Shown: positions 25,003 to 34,332, counted from the stretch's first letter. The stretch is DNA of 64,000 bases from DATHBD01 sp035296325 (GCA_035296325.1 DATHBD010000037.1:94290-158289), one strand, 5' to 3'. Numbers and translations are program-made. Notes: generated from the letters alone by a model not told the origin.

Positions 25003-26469
25003 TCACTCGGCGGGCGTGCTGCCCTCGGCGGGCGTGATCCCCTCGGCGGCCGCCCAGCGCAGCAGGGCGGCCTCGGCCTCGTCGCGGGGAAGTGGCCCGT
25101 GCTCCAGGCGTAGCTCCTTGAGGTGGCGCCACGCGCGGCCGACCGCCGGCCCGGGCGGGACGCCGAGCAACTCCATGATGGCGTTGCCGTCCAGGTCGGG
25201 CCGCACCCGGGCGAGGTCCTCCTCGGCCTCGATCCGGGCGATCCGCTCCTCGAGCGCGTCGTAGTCGGCGGCGAGGTTGGCCGCCTTGCGCCGGTTGCGG
25301 GTGGTCACGTCGGACCGGGTGAGCTTGTGCAGCCGCGTCAGCAGCGGGCCGGCGTCGGCGACGTAGCGCCGCACCGCCGAATCGGTCCACTCGCCCCGGC
25401 CGTACCCGTAGAAGCGCAGATGCAGCGCGACCAGCTCCACCACGTCGGACGTGATGTCCTTGGGGTACTTCAGCGCCTTCATCCGCTGCTTGGTCAGGCG
25501 GGCGCCGACCACCTCGTGGTGGTGGAAACTCACCCGCCGGTCCGGGCCGACCTCCTTCGTCGCCGGCTTGCCGACATCGTGCATCAGCGCGGCCATCCGC
25601 AGCACGAAGTCGGGGCCCGCCTCCTCCAGCGCGATGGCGTTGCGGACCACGGTGAGGGTGTGCTCGTAGACGTCCTTGTGCTGCGCGTGCTCGTCGATCT
25701 CCAGGCGCAGCCCCGGCACCTCCGGCAGGAAGTGCCCGGCCAGCCCGGTGTCGACAAGCAGCCGCAGCCCGGTGATCGGGTCGGCGCCGCAGAGCAGCTT
25801 CGTGAACTCGTCGCGGATCCGCTCCGCGGTGATCCGCTGCAGGTCGGCCGCCATCGCGGTCATCGCGGCCACCACCTCGGGCGCGACCGCGAAGTTCAGG
25901 ACGGCCGCGAAGCGGGCCGCCCGCAGCATCCGCAGCGGGTCGTCGGCGAAGGAGTCCTCCGGGGTGCCGGGCGTACGCAGGGTCCGCGCGGCGAGATCCG
26001 TCAGGCCGCCGTGCGGGTCGGTGAACACATGGCCGGGCACCGACACCGCCATCGCGTTGACGGTGAAGTCTCGGCGGCGCAGGTCCTCGGCGAGGTCCGT
26101 GCCGTACCGCACGGTCGGGTTGCGGCTGACCCGGTCGTACGCGTCGGCGCGGAACGTGGTGATCTCCAGGCGCAGGCCGCGTCGGCTCGCGCCGATCGTG
26201 CCGAACTCGGCGCCGGTGGTCCAGACCGCCTCGGCCCAGCCGTCCACGATGCGGAGCGTCTCCTCCGGGGTGGCGCTGGTGGCGAAGTCGAGATCGTCGC
26301 CGAGCCGCCCGAGCAGCGCGTCCCGCACCGAGCCCCCGACCAGGTGCAGTTCGTGCCCGGCGGCGGCGAACCGGTGCCCGACCTCGTCGGCGATGGTGGA
26401 GATCCGGAGCAGCTCGGTGACGGCCCGGCGCTGCGCCCCGGTGAGGTCGACGGAGGAGGTTTCGGCCAT
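25003..26469 (-). CDS. cca: CCA tRNA nucleotidyltransferase
   Basis: This 488-residue enzyme adds or repairs the 3' CCA end of tRNAs; the tRNAs in this window do not encode CCA, so it is needed. The class II nucleotidyltransferase motif is GGSVRDALLGRLGDDLDFAT, quoted here as GGSVRDALLG then DDLDF. An HD domain follows (MHDVGKPATKE, HHHEVVGA). It is homologous to mycobacterial PcnA (Rv3907c), which also faces away from the murJ gene. ATG 26469 was chosen over long upstream extension. Confidence 0.93.
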   Translation of the reverse strand: MAETSSVDLTGAQRRAVTELLRISTIADEVGHRFAAAGHELHLVGGSVRDALLGRLGDDLDFATSATPEETLRIVDGWAEAVWTTGAEFGTIGASRRGLRLEITTFRADAYDRVSRNPTVRYGTDLAEDLRRRDFTVNAMAVSVPGHVFTDPHGGLTDLAARTLRTPGTPEDSFADDPLRMLRAARFAAVLNFAVAPEVVAAMTAMAADLQRITAERIRDEFTKLLCGADPITGLRLLVDTGLAGHFLPEVPGLRLEIDEHAQHKDVYEHTLTVVRNAIALEEAGPDFVLRMAALMHDVGKPATKEVGPDRRVSFHHHEVVGARLTKQRMKALKYPKDITSDVVELVALHLRFYGYGRGEWTDSAVRRYVADAGPLLTRLHKLTRSDVTTRNRRKAANLAADYDALEERIARIEAEEDLARVRPDLDGNAIMELLGVPPGPAVGRAWRHLKELRLEHGPLPRDEAEAALLRWAAAEGITPAEGSTPAE

Positions 26470-26478
26470 GGGACCGTC

Positions 26479-26484
26479 AGGGTA
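26479..26484 (-). promoter_or_regulatory. Candidate -10 element for cca
   Basis: TACCCT on the minus strand, 9 nt before the ATG of cca and with no Shine-Dalgarno sequence. Confidence 0.35.
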
Positions 26485-26531
26485 TCGCGGGGCCCTGGCC
26501 GGTGCGCGACCGAGTGATGGCCGCCGACCGA

Positions 26532-26537
26532 TATCGT
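26532..26537 (+). promoter_or_regulatory. Candidate -10 element for murJ
   Basis: TATCGT, 8 nt before the ATG of murJ, with no Shine-Dalgarno sequence. Together with the cca element it defines a compact divergent promoter in 76 bp. Confidence 0.4.
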
Positions 26538-26545
26538 TTCCACCC

Positions 26546-28249
26546 ATGACCGGCCCGATCGAGCGCACCGGCGGCAGCGGGCCGTCCGACGACACGGTGG
26601 TCCTGCCGGTCGTCCCCGCGTCGCCACCGCCGCCCGAGGAGACCGGCTCGGTGGCCCGCAACAGCGCCACCATGGCCCTGGGCAGCATCGTGAGCCGGGT
26701 GACCGGCCTGGTGCGGACGGCGGCGATCGTGGCGGCGCTCGGCGGCTACCTGGTCGGCGACGCCTACAACCTGGCCAACACGTTGCCCAACATGGTGTAC
26801 GAGCTGCTGCTGGGCGGCGTGCTGGCGAGCGTCATCGTGCCGGTGCTGGTCCGCGCCAGGCGCACCGATGCCGACCGTGGCGAGGCGTACGCCCAGCGCC
26901 TGCTGACCCTGGCCGTCGTCTGCTTCGGCGTGGCCACGGTGCTGGCCGTGCTCGCCGCGCCGCTCTTCACGGCGGTGCTGGCCACCGACGCGGCGGCGGA
27001 CGACCGGGAGCTGATCACCCAACTGGCGTACCTGCTGCTGCCGGAGATCTTCTTCTACGGCCTCGCCGCGATCTTCGCCGCGATCCTGAACACCCGCGGG
27101 CACTTCGCCGCGCCGATGTGGACGCCGATCCTCAACAACCTGGTCGTGATCGCGACCGCCGTCGCGTTCCTGGCCCTCCTGCCGAGGGTGGACCGCGACA
27201 GCGCCTCGTCGATGACGGCGGCGCACGTGCTGGTCCTCGGCCTCGGCACGACGCTGGGCATCGTCGTGCAGGCGGTCGGGCTGTGGCCGGCGCTGCGCCG
27301 CGCCGGGTTCCGGTGGCGGTGGCGGTGGGACTTCCGGGCGCTCGGGCTGCGCGAGCTGGCCCGCCTCGGCAGCTGGATGCTGCTCTTCGTCGCGGTCAGC
27401 CAGGTCGGCGTGGTCGTCGTGTTGATGATCGCGAAGAAGGCCGCGAATGACGGCGGCTTCGGACCGGTGGTCTTCAACACCGGCTTCCTGCTCTTCATGA
27501 TGGCCCACGGGATCGTGGCGGTCTCGATCATCACCGCGCTCCTGCCGCGGATGTCCGCGGCTGCCGCCGACGGCCGCCACGCCGACCTGGCCGAACAGCT
27601 GGCGCTCGGCACCCGCCTGGCCGCGGTCATCCTGGTGCCGACCGCGGCGGCGTACGTGGTCCTGGGTCAACCGATCGCCGTGGTGCTGTTCCAGCGTGGC
27701 CAGTACGACACGTCCGCGGCGGTCGCCACCGGATGGGTGATCGCCGTCGCGGGCGTGGCGCTCGTCCCGTACACGATCAGCCAGCTGCAGCTCGTCACCT
27801 TCTACGCGCTGTCCGACACGAGAACCCCGGCGTTGATCAATATTCCGGTGGTGGCGCTGCGCCTGTCCGTCGATATCGCACTGTGGCTGGTCCTGCCGGC
27901 GACCGTGGTGGTGGCCGGGTTGATGGCCGGCAGCGCCATCTCGTTCGTCGCCGGGGCAGTTCTGGGGTACTGGCTGCTGCGCCGCCGGCTCGGGCCGCTC
28001 GGCCTCGCCGCGGTGGCCCGCGGGCTGGCCCGGCTGGGGCTTGCCGGCATCGTCGGGGCGGTCCCCGCGGCGGCTGTGGTCTGGGGTGTGCGTGCCGTGG
28101 CCGGGGACGGCTGGTGGCCCAGTCTGGGGCAACTCGTCGGCGGCGGTGCGACGCTGCTCGCCGGCTATGTCGGCGCGGCGGTACTGCTGCGGGTGCCGGA
28201 GGTCGGCCAGGTGGGTCGTACCCTCCGCGGTCGGATCCGCCGCAGCTAG
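26546..28249 (+). CDS. murJ: Lipid II flippase MurJ
   Basis: This 567-residue protein of the MOP superfamily moves lipid II across the membrane for peptidoglycan synthesis. It has about 14 membrane helices and the family motifs ALGSIVSRVTGLVRTAAI and NLANTLPNMVYELLLGGVL (quoted within 20 residues each). In mycobacteria the protein is fused to a pseudokinase; here the fusion is absent and the pseudokinase is the next gene. The mutT4- and Rv3909-like genes found between cca and murJ in mycobacteria are missing. Confidence 0.92.
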   Translation: MTGPIERTGGSGPSDDTVVLPVVPASPPPPEETGSVARNSATMALGSIVSRVTGLVRTAAIVAALGGYLVGDAYNLANTLPNMVYELLLGGVLASVIVPVLVRARRTDADRGEAYAQRLLTLAVVCFGVATVLAVLAAPLFTAVLATDAAADDRELITQLAYLLLPEIFFYGLAAIFAAILNTRGHFAAPMWTPILNNLVVIATAVAFLALLPRVDRDSASSMTAAHVLVLGLGTTLGIVVQAVGLWPALRRAGFRWRWRWDFRALGLRELARLGSWMLLFVAVSQVGVVVVLMIAKKAANDGGFGPVVFNTGFLLFMMAHGIVAVSIITALLPRMSAAAADGRHADLAEQLALGTRLAAVILVPTAAAYVVLGQPIAVVLFQRGQYDTSAAVATGWVIAVAGVALVPYTISQLQLVTFYALSDTRTPALINIPVVALRLSVDIALWLVLPATVVVAGLMAGSAISFVAGAVLGYWLLRRRLGPLGLAAVARGLARLGLAGIVGAVPAAAVVWGVRAVAGDGWWPSLGQLVGGGATLLAGYVGAAVLLRVPEVGQVGRTLRGRIRRS

Positions 28250-28400
28250 TTTGTCCGGGAATCTCCCAGGCCGGCGTCTCAGCCCGGTGACGGCCTGTCC
28301 TTATGGTGGTCTCGCACCGGTAAGGTCGCTCCTGGCGGCCGCACCGACCGCTTAGGCTGTACGTCGGGTACGTCACTCGGCGGGTTCGGAGGGAGGACGG

Positions 28401-29921
28401 GTGGCCCAGGTTGACGAAGGTCATGAAGGCGCCGGGGCCTCCGCGCCTCAGGTGCTGACCTTCGGCTCGCCCACGATCGGCGAGATCCTCGCTGAGCGGT
28501 ACCAGCTCGAGGAGCACGTCGGCACCGACAGCCTCGGCCGCCAGCTGTACCGCGGTATGGACGTGGTGCTGCGCCGCCCGGTCGCCGTGGTGCTGCACTA
28601 CCCGGGCGGCGACGCCGCGGGCGAGATGCTCGCCGGCGCGGTGGCGGCCAGCCGGATCGTCCACCCCCATCTGGTCGGCGTGTACGACGCGATCGACGAG
28701 GATGAGCGCGCGTACGTGGTGCGGGAGTGGGTGGACGGCTCCTCGCTCCGTCAACTGCTGGCAAACGGTCCGCTCGACCCGGCCCGGGCGATCGGGATCG
28801 GCTGGGCGGTCACCGATGCCGTCGCCGCCCTCCACGCGACCGGCATGGTCCACGGCAACGTGCATCCCGGCTCGGTGATGGTCGCTCACGACGGTCGGGT
28901 GGTGCTCACCGACGCCCGCGCTGACGAGGCCGCGACCCCCGACTCCGACATCCGCGCGGTGGGTGCCGTCCTGTACTGCGCGCTCACCGCGCACTGGCCG
29001 TACGCGGAGGTCGGGCCGGATCTGCTCCCCGACGCCGTGCGGGACAACGCCGGCGCGCTGGCCGCCCCGCGCCAGGTCCGCGCCGGGATTCCGGCACACC
29101 TCGACGAGCTGATCGTCGACCTGCTCAACACCGACGTACCGGCACCGCCCGCCGATGTGCTCGCCAGCGAGCTGGCCCGGTTCGACCAGGCGGCGCGCGG
29201 CTCGTTCTTCGATGCCGAGGGCTCACTGGATCTCGACGCGTTCGACCACAGCACCGTCCGCAGCGAGGGGCACCCCGGCCCGGGCCGGCGCAAGGTCGCG
29301 GCGGTGGCCGGGGGCCTGGTCGCGGTCGTCCTGGCCGGGTCGTTCGCGATCGCGAAGATGCTCCCGGACGGCGGCGGCACCACCGCGGCGCCGGAGCTCA
29401 GCCCGAGCGTCACCTCGGTCCCGGCGAAGCCGCCCAGTCCCGGCAAGCCGACCGCGTTGACGATCGCGGCCAACCAGGTGCGGATCGTGGACCCACCACA
29501 GGGCGACCGGGCCGAGATCGGAAATGCCGCCAGGACGGTTGACGGCGACCCCAAGACCGTGTGGAGCACCAGCCACTACAAGGCCGCGAAGTTCGGCAAC
29601 CGCAAGCCGGGGATGGGTGTGCTGCTCGACCTCGGCGAGGCCCGCACAGTCGTCGGGGTGCGGGTGGAGATCGCCCAGCGGGGCGCCACCATCGAATTGC
29701 GCGGCGGGGACACCGATCCGGGCGCCACCTCGGCCGGCGACGCTCAGATCGTCGCGTCGTACCGGACGCTGGACGGCCCCAAGCCCGAGGTCGGTGCCAC
29801 CATCGTGCTCAAGGGCAGCGAGGAGCCCGTGCGTTATCTGCTGGTGTGGGTGACCGTGCTGCCACCGGACGCCGGTGAGTATCAGATCGGCATCAAGGAC
29901 ATCTCCGTCAACGTGCAGTGA
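28401..29921 (+). CDS. Membrane pseudokinase (MviN-associated type) with a C-terminal discoidin-like domain
   Basis: This 506-residue protein has a Ser/Thr-kinase-like domain (about residues 30-275), a membrane helix (VAAVAGGLVAVVLAGSFAI) and an extracytoplasmic domain of about 150 residues resembling an F5/8C-type sugar-binding fold. Catalytic residues are lost: the VAIK lysine is Leu (VAVVLHY), HRD is HGN (VHGNVHPGS), and DFG is DAR. It is therefore a pseudokinase, as in the corresponding part of mycobacterial MviN (Rv3910), which recruits FHA proteins when phosphorylated (established there; inference here). GTG 28401 follows GGGAGGA. Confidence 0.85.
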   Translation: MAQVDEGHEGAGASAPQVLTFGSPTIGEILAERYQLEEHVGTDSLGRQLYRGMDVVLRRPVAVVLHYPGGDAAGEMLAGAVAASRIVHPHLVGVYDAIDEDERAYVVREWVDGSSLRQLLANGPLDPARAIGIGWAVTDAVAALHATGMVHGNVHPGSVMVAHDGRVVLTDARADEAATPDSDIRAVGAVLYCALTAHWPYAEVGPDLLPDAVRDNAGALAAPRQVRAGIPAHLDELIVDLLNTDVPAPPADVLASELARFDQAARGSFFDAEGSLDLDAFDHSTVRSEGHPGPGRRKVAAVAGGLVAVVLAGSFAIAKMLPDGGGTTAAPELSPSVTSVPAKPPSPGKPTALTIAANQVRIVDPPQGDRAEIGNAARTVDGDPKTVWSTSHYKAAKFGNRKPGMGVLLDLGEARTVVGVRVEIAQRGATIELRGGDTDPGATSAGDAQIVASYRTLDGPKPEVGATIVLKGSEEPVRYLLVWVTVLPPDAGEYQIGIKDISVNVQ

Positions 29922-29946
29922 ACCCCGGCGCAGGCACCTCACCCGG

Positions 29947-29952
29947 TAGGGT
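29947..29952 (+). promoter_or_regulatory. Candidate -10 element for leaderless sigM
   Basis: TAGGGT lies 6 nt before the sigM GTG at 29959, with no Shine-Dalgarno sequence. Confidence 0.45.
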
Positions 29953-29958
29953 GCCAGC

Positions 29959-30594
29959 GTGACCGGGGCCGACCCACGCGATGACGCAGCGCTGCTGGCG
30001 GCGCACGCCTCCGGTGACCCGCACGCCTTCACCGTGCTCTTCCACCGCCACCGTGACCGGCTGTGGGCGGTTGCGCTGCGCACCCTGGGGGCCCGGGAGG
30101 AAGCGGCCGACGCCCTGCAGGACGCGCTGCTCTCGGCGTACCGGGCGGCAGGGCGGTTCCGGGGCGACTCGGCGGTCACCACCTGGCTGCACCGCATCGT
30201 GGTGAACGCCTGCATCGACCGGGTCCGGCGGAGGCAGGCACGCCCGACCGTGCCGCTGCCGGAGACCGACCACACCGCGGCCCCGGCCGCGGACTCCGAC
30301 CTGGTCCTGGACGTGCAGCAGGCGCTGCGCACCCTCAATCCCGAGCAGCGCGCCGCACTGCTCCTGGTGGATCTGCACGGCTACGCGGTATCCGAGGCGG
30401 CGGACATACTTGGTGTTGCCGAGGGCACCATCAAGAGCAGATGCGCCCGGGGTCGGGCACGATTGGCACTGCTGCTGGGCCATCTACGGAACCCGGCGCT
30501 CGCCGATACCGTCCGATCGGAAACCGCTGCGCCGTTTCCGACCGCAGGCCTGCCGCAGGCCAGAGCCGCCAGAGGGGAGGGTGGAGCACCGTGA
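29959..30594 (+). CDS. sigM: ECF sigma factor SigM
   Basis: This 211-residue ECF-type sigma factor has region 2 (ALFHRHRDRLWAVALRTLG-like run; VLFHRHRDRLWAVA) and region 4 (AALLLVDLHGYAVSEAADILG and GTIKSRCARGRARLA). It directs RNA polymerase to stress promoters. The identity as SigM rests on position: pseudokinase, sigM, anti-sigma, trxB, trxA is the mycobacterial order. The C-terminus is extended by about 40 residues after region 4. It overlaps the next gene by GTGA. Confidence 0.9.
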   Translation: MTGADPRDDAALLAAHASGDPHAFTVLFHRHRDRLWAVALRTLGAREEAADALQDALLSAYRAAGRFRGDSAVTTWLHRIVVNACIDRVRRRQARPTVPLPETDHTAAPAADSDLVLDVQQALRTLNPEQRAALLLVDLHGYAVSEAADILGVAEGTIKSRCARGRARLALLLGHLRNPALADTVRSETAAPFPTAGLPQARAARGEGGAP

Positions 30595-31595
30595 ACGCGA
30601 GCCGAAGGCCCGTCGACCCCGACCGGTCCGTCGACCCCGACCTGCTTGCCGACTTCGTCGGCGGGGCGCTCGACGGCACCCCCGAAGCGGCCGAGGTGCG
30701 CCACCTGATCGAAAGCGACCCCGCCTGGGCCGGGAGCTACGCCGACGTGGCGGCCGCAGACGCCGCCGTGCGTGCCGAGCTGACCGCGCTGGGGCCAGCC
30801 ACCGAGGCGATGCCGGCCGATGTGCTGGCCCGGCTGGACCGTGCGCTGGCGGACGCCGCGGCCCCGCATCCCGCGCCGGACGTGGCCGACCTCGGCGCCC
30901 GGCGGTCGCAACGATCCGGGTCCTCCAGCCGTACCGTCGGCGCGTTGTCGTCGGCGCGGCGTTGGGGCGGCCGGCGCGCCCTGGCCACCGCGGCCGCCGT
31001 GCTGGTGTGCGGTGCCGGCTCCATCGTTGCGGTGCCGCTGCTGCGCGGGGGGGCCGCCGAGGACACAGCGGCGTCGGGCCTGCCCGGCGTCGCAGCGGAA
31101 CGCGGCGCGGCCCCGGCTCACGCGCCAGACGCTGCGGGGATCACGGTGCTCGCCTCCGGCCGGGACCACCGGCCCGAGACGTTGCGTCAGACACGCCTGA
31201 GCGCTGGTCAGGCGGACGCCCAGGCGCAGACGTCACAGTTCCCGTCCCCGGATGTGATGGCGGGGGCGGCCGGGGCGCCGCCCAGCGCCGGATGGCTGAG
31301 CCAGGACCACGGCCCGGCCGGAGGGGCCTCCCTGCCGGCGGCCGCCGTCCCGGCGGAGCTGTCCAGGCTGGCCCAGCCGACAGCCCGGGAAGCCTGCCTC
31401 GGCGCCCTCGCCGCGCGGTACGGCGGTCGGGCCACCGTCATGGACTATGCGCGGTTCCAGGGCCGCCCGGCAGTCGCCGTCCTCATCGTCGACAGCGACC
31501 TCGGTGGGTCCGGGCAGACACTGGTGGTGGTCGTCGGCCCGGCCTGCGGCGCGGACAGCGCGGGGCTCGACGAGCTGTACCACGGGGTGGCGTAA
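30591..31595 (+). CDS. SigM anti-sigma factor (zinc-less type)
   Basis: This 334-residue protein starts with a helical anti-sigma domain (LLADFVGGALDGTPEAAEVRHL), has a membrane helix (ALATAAAVLVCGAGSIVAVPL, about residues 123-143) and an extracytoplasmic domain of about 180 residues. The zinc-binding HxxxCxxC of many anti-sigma factors is absent (RHLIESDPAWAGSY). Its GTG overlaps the sigM stop (GTGA), which indicates coupling and stoichiometric expression. It corresponds in position to Rv3912. Confidence 0.8.
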   Translation: MNASRRPVDPDRSVDPDLLADFVGGALDGTPEAAEVRHLIESDPAWAGSYADVAAADAAVRAELTALGPATEAMPADVLARLDRALADAAAPHPAPDVADLGARRSQRSGSSSRTVGALSSARRWGGRRALATAAAVLVCGAGSIVAVPLLRGGAAEDTAASGLPGVAAERGAAPAHAPDAAGITVLASGRDHRPETLRQTRLSAGQADAQAQTSQFPSPDVMAGAAGAPPSAGWLSQDHGPAGGASLPAAAVPAELSRLAQPTAREACLGALAARYGGRATVMDYARFQGRPAVAVLIVDSDLGGSGQTLVVVVGPACGADSAGLDELYHGVA

Positions 31596-31702
31596 GCCAC
31601 GCGCCGGTGCCCGGCGGGAATTCCTGCTCCGTACGATGGGTTCTGCCGTGCGCAAGGCTCGCGCGGGCACATGCTCGCGCTGGCACACCTGAAGGAGTCC
31701 AC

Positions 31703-32635
31703 GTGGACGATGTCCGGAACCTGATCATCGTCGGATCCGGCCCCGCCGGTTACACGGCGGCGGTCTACGCTGCCCGGGCGAGCCTCAACCCGTTGGTGAT
31801 CGAGGGCGTCACCTCGGGCGGCGCGCTGATGACCACGACCGAGGTGGAGAACTTCCCCGGCTTCCCGGACGGCATCCTCGGCCCGGAGCTGATGGACAAC
31901 CTGCGCAAGCAGGCCGAGCGCTTCGGCGCCGAGTTCGTCACTGACGACGCGACGCGGGTGGAGCTGACCGGCGACGTGAAGTCGGTCTGGATCGGCGACG
32001 ATGTGTACCGCGCCCGGGCGGTCATCCTGGCCACCGGATCCGCCTGGCGGCCGATGGGCGTGCCGGGCGAGCAGGAACTGCTCGGCCACGGCGTGTCGTC
32101 CTGTGCCACCTGTGACGGCTTCTTCTTCCGCCAGCACAATATCGCGGTGGTCGGCGGCGGGGACTCCGCGATGGAGGAGGCCTCGTTCCTCAGCCGCTTC
32201 GCCGACACCGTGACGATCGTGCACCGCCGCGACGAGTTCCGGGCGAGCAAGATCATGGCGCAGCGGGCGTTGAGCAATCCCAAGATCAAGGTCGCGTGGG
32301 ACACCGTCGTCACCGAGGTCGTCGACGGTGGCGGCAAGGTCGGCGGTCTCCGGGTGAGTAACACCAAGACCGGCGAGGATTCCGTACTGGACGTGACCGG
32401 CGTCTTCGTCGCGATCGGGCACACCCCGCGCAGCGACCTCTTCCGCGACCAGGTGGCGGTGGGCGAGGCAGGGTACGTCCTGGTGGACGCACCGGGTACC
32501 CGCACCAACCTGGCCGGCGTGTTCGCCGCCGGCGATGTCGTCGACCACACCTACCGCCAGGCGATCACCGCTGCCGGCACGGGCTGCGCCGCCGCACTCG
32601 ACGCCGAACGCTACATCGCAGCGCTGGAATCCTGA
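31703..32635 (+). CDS. trxB: Thioredoxin-disulfide reductase
   Basis: This 310-residue flavoenzyme reduces thioredoxin with NADPH. Visible motifs are the FAD loop IVGSGPAGYTAAVYAARA, the redox-active SCATCDG pair, the NADPH loop VVGGGDSAMEEA, and the second FAD motif GVFAAGDV. GTG 31703 follows AAGGAG. trxA begins 28 nt downstream. Confidence 0.96.
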   Translation: MDDVRNLIIVGSGPAGYTAAVYAARASLNPLVIEGVTSGGALMTTTEVENFPGFPDGILGPELMDNLRKQAERFGAEFVTDDATRVELTGDVKSVWIGDDVYRARAVILATGSAWRPMGVPGEQELLGHGVSSCATCDGFFFRQHNIAVVGGGDSAMEEASFLSRFADTVTIVHRRDEFRASKIMAQRALSNPKIKVAWDTVVTEVVDGGGKVGGLRVSNTKTGEDSVLDVTGVFVAIGHTPRSDLFRDQVAVGEAGYVLVDAPGTRTNLAGVFAAGDVVDHTYRQAITAAGTGCAAALDAERYIAALES

Positions 32636-32663
32636 CCCACCCCAACACTCCGAGGAGATCCGC

Positions 32664-32990
32664 ATGGGAGCCGCGAAGCCGGTCACCGACGCCACCTTCA
32701 CCGCCGACGTACTGCAGTCCGACAAGGTGGTCCTGGTGGACTTCTGGGCGGAGTGGTGCGTGCCCTGCCGCAAGATCGACACCATCATCAATGAGCTGGC
32801 CACCACCGAGCTGGCCGAGAAGGTGACCTTCGTGAAGGTGGACACCGATGCGAACCCGGAGATCACCCGGCAGTACCAGGTGATGTCGGTGCCGACGCTC
32901 ACCGTCTTCAAGGACGGCGAGCCGGTACGGTCCATCACCGGCGCACGGCCGAAGGGCGACCTCGTCCGACTGCTCGAGTCAGTCCTGTAG
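32664..32990 (+). CDS. trxA: Thioredoxin
   Basis: This 108-residue thioredoxin has the fold motifs VVLVDFWAEWCVPCRKI and the cis-Pro segment SVPTLTVFKDGEP. The active site is WCVPC rather than the commoner WCGPC; both cysteines are intact. ATG 32664 follows CGAGGAG. It forms an operon with trxB and probably sigM and is closed by the strong hairpin at 32998-33038. Confidence 0.95.
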   Translation: MGAAKPVTDATFTADVLQSDKVVLVDFWAEWCVPCRKIDTIINELATTELAEKVTFVKVDTDANPEITRQYQVMSVPTLTVFKDGEPVRSITGARPKGDLVRLLESVL

Positions 32991-32997
32991 CGACCGC

Positions 32998-33038
32998 CAT
33001 GACGCCCCACATCCGAACGTCGGATGTGGGGCGTCATG
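32998..33038. terminator. Strong hairpin terminator between trxA and cwlM
   Basis: Perfect 19-bp inverted repeat, 32998-33016 and 33020-33038, with a 3-nt loop ACG; the core reads CGCCCCACATCCGA. It lies 7 nt after the trxA stop and separates two genes of the same direction, so cwlM needs its own promoter. Confidence 0.9.
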
Positions 33039-33171
33039 CTGCCGCGGTGGGTGACCGGCGGCGGTGCGGCGGCGCCGTCTCACATTGGTTTGCCCCGGGC
33101 GGTACGCTCCGGGGCATCCGCCAGTAATCCCGACGCCGGCGCCGGCTCGACACACGTATCAGGAGGTTGAG

Positions 33172-34332
33172 ATGCGCCCGATCCGGCGCGGAGCGCACGG
33201 TGCCGCGGTCGTGGAGATCCGCGGCATTCTGTTCGGTCTGGGGCTGCTGGAGGAGCGACTCGACGGGCCGGTCGCGGCGCAGTTCGACAACGCCACCGAG
33301 CACGCGGTGCGGTCCTTTCAGCAGAATCGCGGGCTGACCGTCGACGGCGCCGTGAACGAGGAGACCTGGCGGGCACTCGACGCGGCCCGCTGGCGGCTCG
33401 GCCAACGCGTGCTGTACCACACCGTCGCGGAGCCGTTGTTCGGTGACGACGTCCGCCAGTTGCAGGAGCGGCTGCTGGAGATGGGGTACGACGTCGGCCG
33501 TCCGGACGGCAGCTACGAAGCGCTCACGGCCCGTGCCGTCGCCCAGTTCCAGCGTGAGGTGGGCCTCCCGTCTGACGGCGAGTGCGGGCCGGCCACCATG
33601 GGTGCGCTGCGACGGCTCGGCCGAAAGGTGGTCGGCGGGCGCCCGCAGCTGCTCCGGGAGAGCGCGGCCTTCCGCGCCTCGGGTCCCGGGCTCGTCGGCA
33701 AGCGGATCCTGATCGACCCCGGCCATGGCAGCGCCGAGGACCCCGGTGTCGTGGTGCCGGACGGTCCGCTGCGCTGGACCGAGGCCGACATCGTGTACGA
33801 CCTCGCGGCGCGCCTGGAGGGTCGCCTCGCGGCCGCCGGCATGCGCGTGCACCTGACCCGCGGTCCAGCGCCGACCCGGCGGCTGACCTCGCGGGAGCGG
33901 GCCGGCCTGGCCAACGACCTGGGTGCCGACCTGCTCATCTCGCTCCATCTCGACAGTCACGTCAACCCGGCGGCGGACGGCGTGGCGACCTATCACTACG
34001 GCTCGGACAACGGCGTCTCCTCCACGGTCGGGGAGCGCCTCGCCGGGCTGGTGCAGCGGGAGCTCGTGTTGCGTACCGGGCTGCGCAACTGCCACATCCA
34101 CGCGAAGACGTGGGAGCTGCTGCGACTGACCCGGATGCCGGCGGTACGGGTGGACCTCGGTTACCTGACCTCGGCGACCGACCGGGAACGCCTGATCGAC
34201 CAGGCATTCCGGGAGCGTGCGGTGGAAGCGATCATGGCCGCCGTTCAGCGGATGTACCTGCCGGTCGAGTCCGACGTGCCGACCGGGTCGATCGACGTGA
34301 GCGCGCTCCGGTCACTCGCCGCGGCGGGCTGA
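33172..34332 (+). CDS. cwlM: CwlM-like N-acetylmuramoyl-L-alanine amidase homologue
   Basis: This 386-residue protein has two PG_binding_1 repeats (about residues 5-70 and 80-145) and an amidase_3 domain (about 178-365). There is no signal peptide, so it is cytoplasmic. The metal site residues His (DPGHGS, 182-187), Glu204 (TEADIV) and His259 (SLHLDSH) are kept, but the catalytic Glu of the last motif is Asp328 (RVDLGYLTS). In mycobacteria, cytoplasmic CwlM does not act as an amidase but activates MurA when phosphorylated (established). The same role is likely here. ATG 33172 follows AGGAGG. Confidence 0.85.
   Translation: MRPIRRGAHGAAVVEIRGILFGLGLLEERLDGPVAAQFDNATEHAVRSFQQNRGLTVDGAVNEETWRALDAARWRLGQRVLYHTVAEPLFGDDVRQLQERLLEMGYDVGRPDGSYEALTARAVAQFQREVGLPSDGECGPATMGALRRLGRKVVGGRPQLLRESAAFRASGPGLVGKRILIDPGHGSAEDPGVVVPDGPLRWTEADIVYDLAARLEGRLAAAGMRVHLTRGPAPTRRLTSRERAGLANDLGADLLISLHLDSHVNPAADGVATYHYGSDNGVSSTVGERLAGLVQRELVLRTGLRNCHIHAKTWELLRLTRMPAVRVDLGYLTSATDRERLIDQAFRERAVEAIMAAVQRMYLPVESDVPTGSIDVSALRSLAAAG

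Noticed and set aside
26546..29921. The murJ/pseudokinase pair as a frameshifted fusion gene
   Set aside because: The genes are separated by 151 nt, each has its own start, and the second has a good ribosome-binding site.
32664..32990. The WCVPC thioredoxin active site as a sign of inactivity
   Set aside because: Both cysteines and the cis-Pro motif are intact, and the middle residues vary among real thioredoxins.
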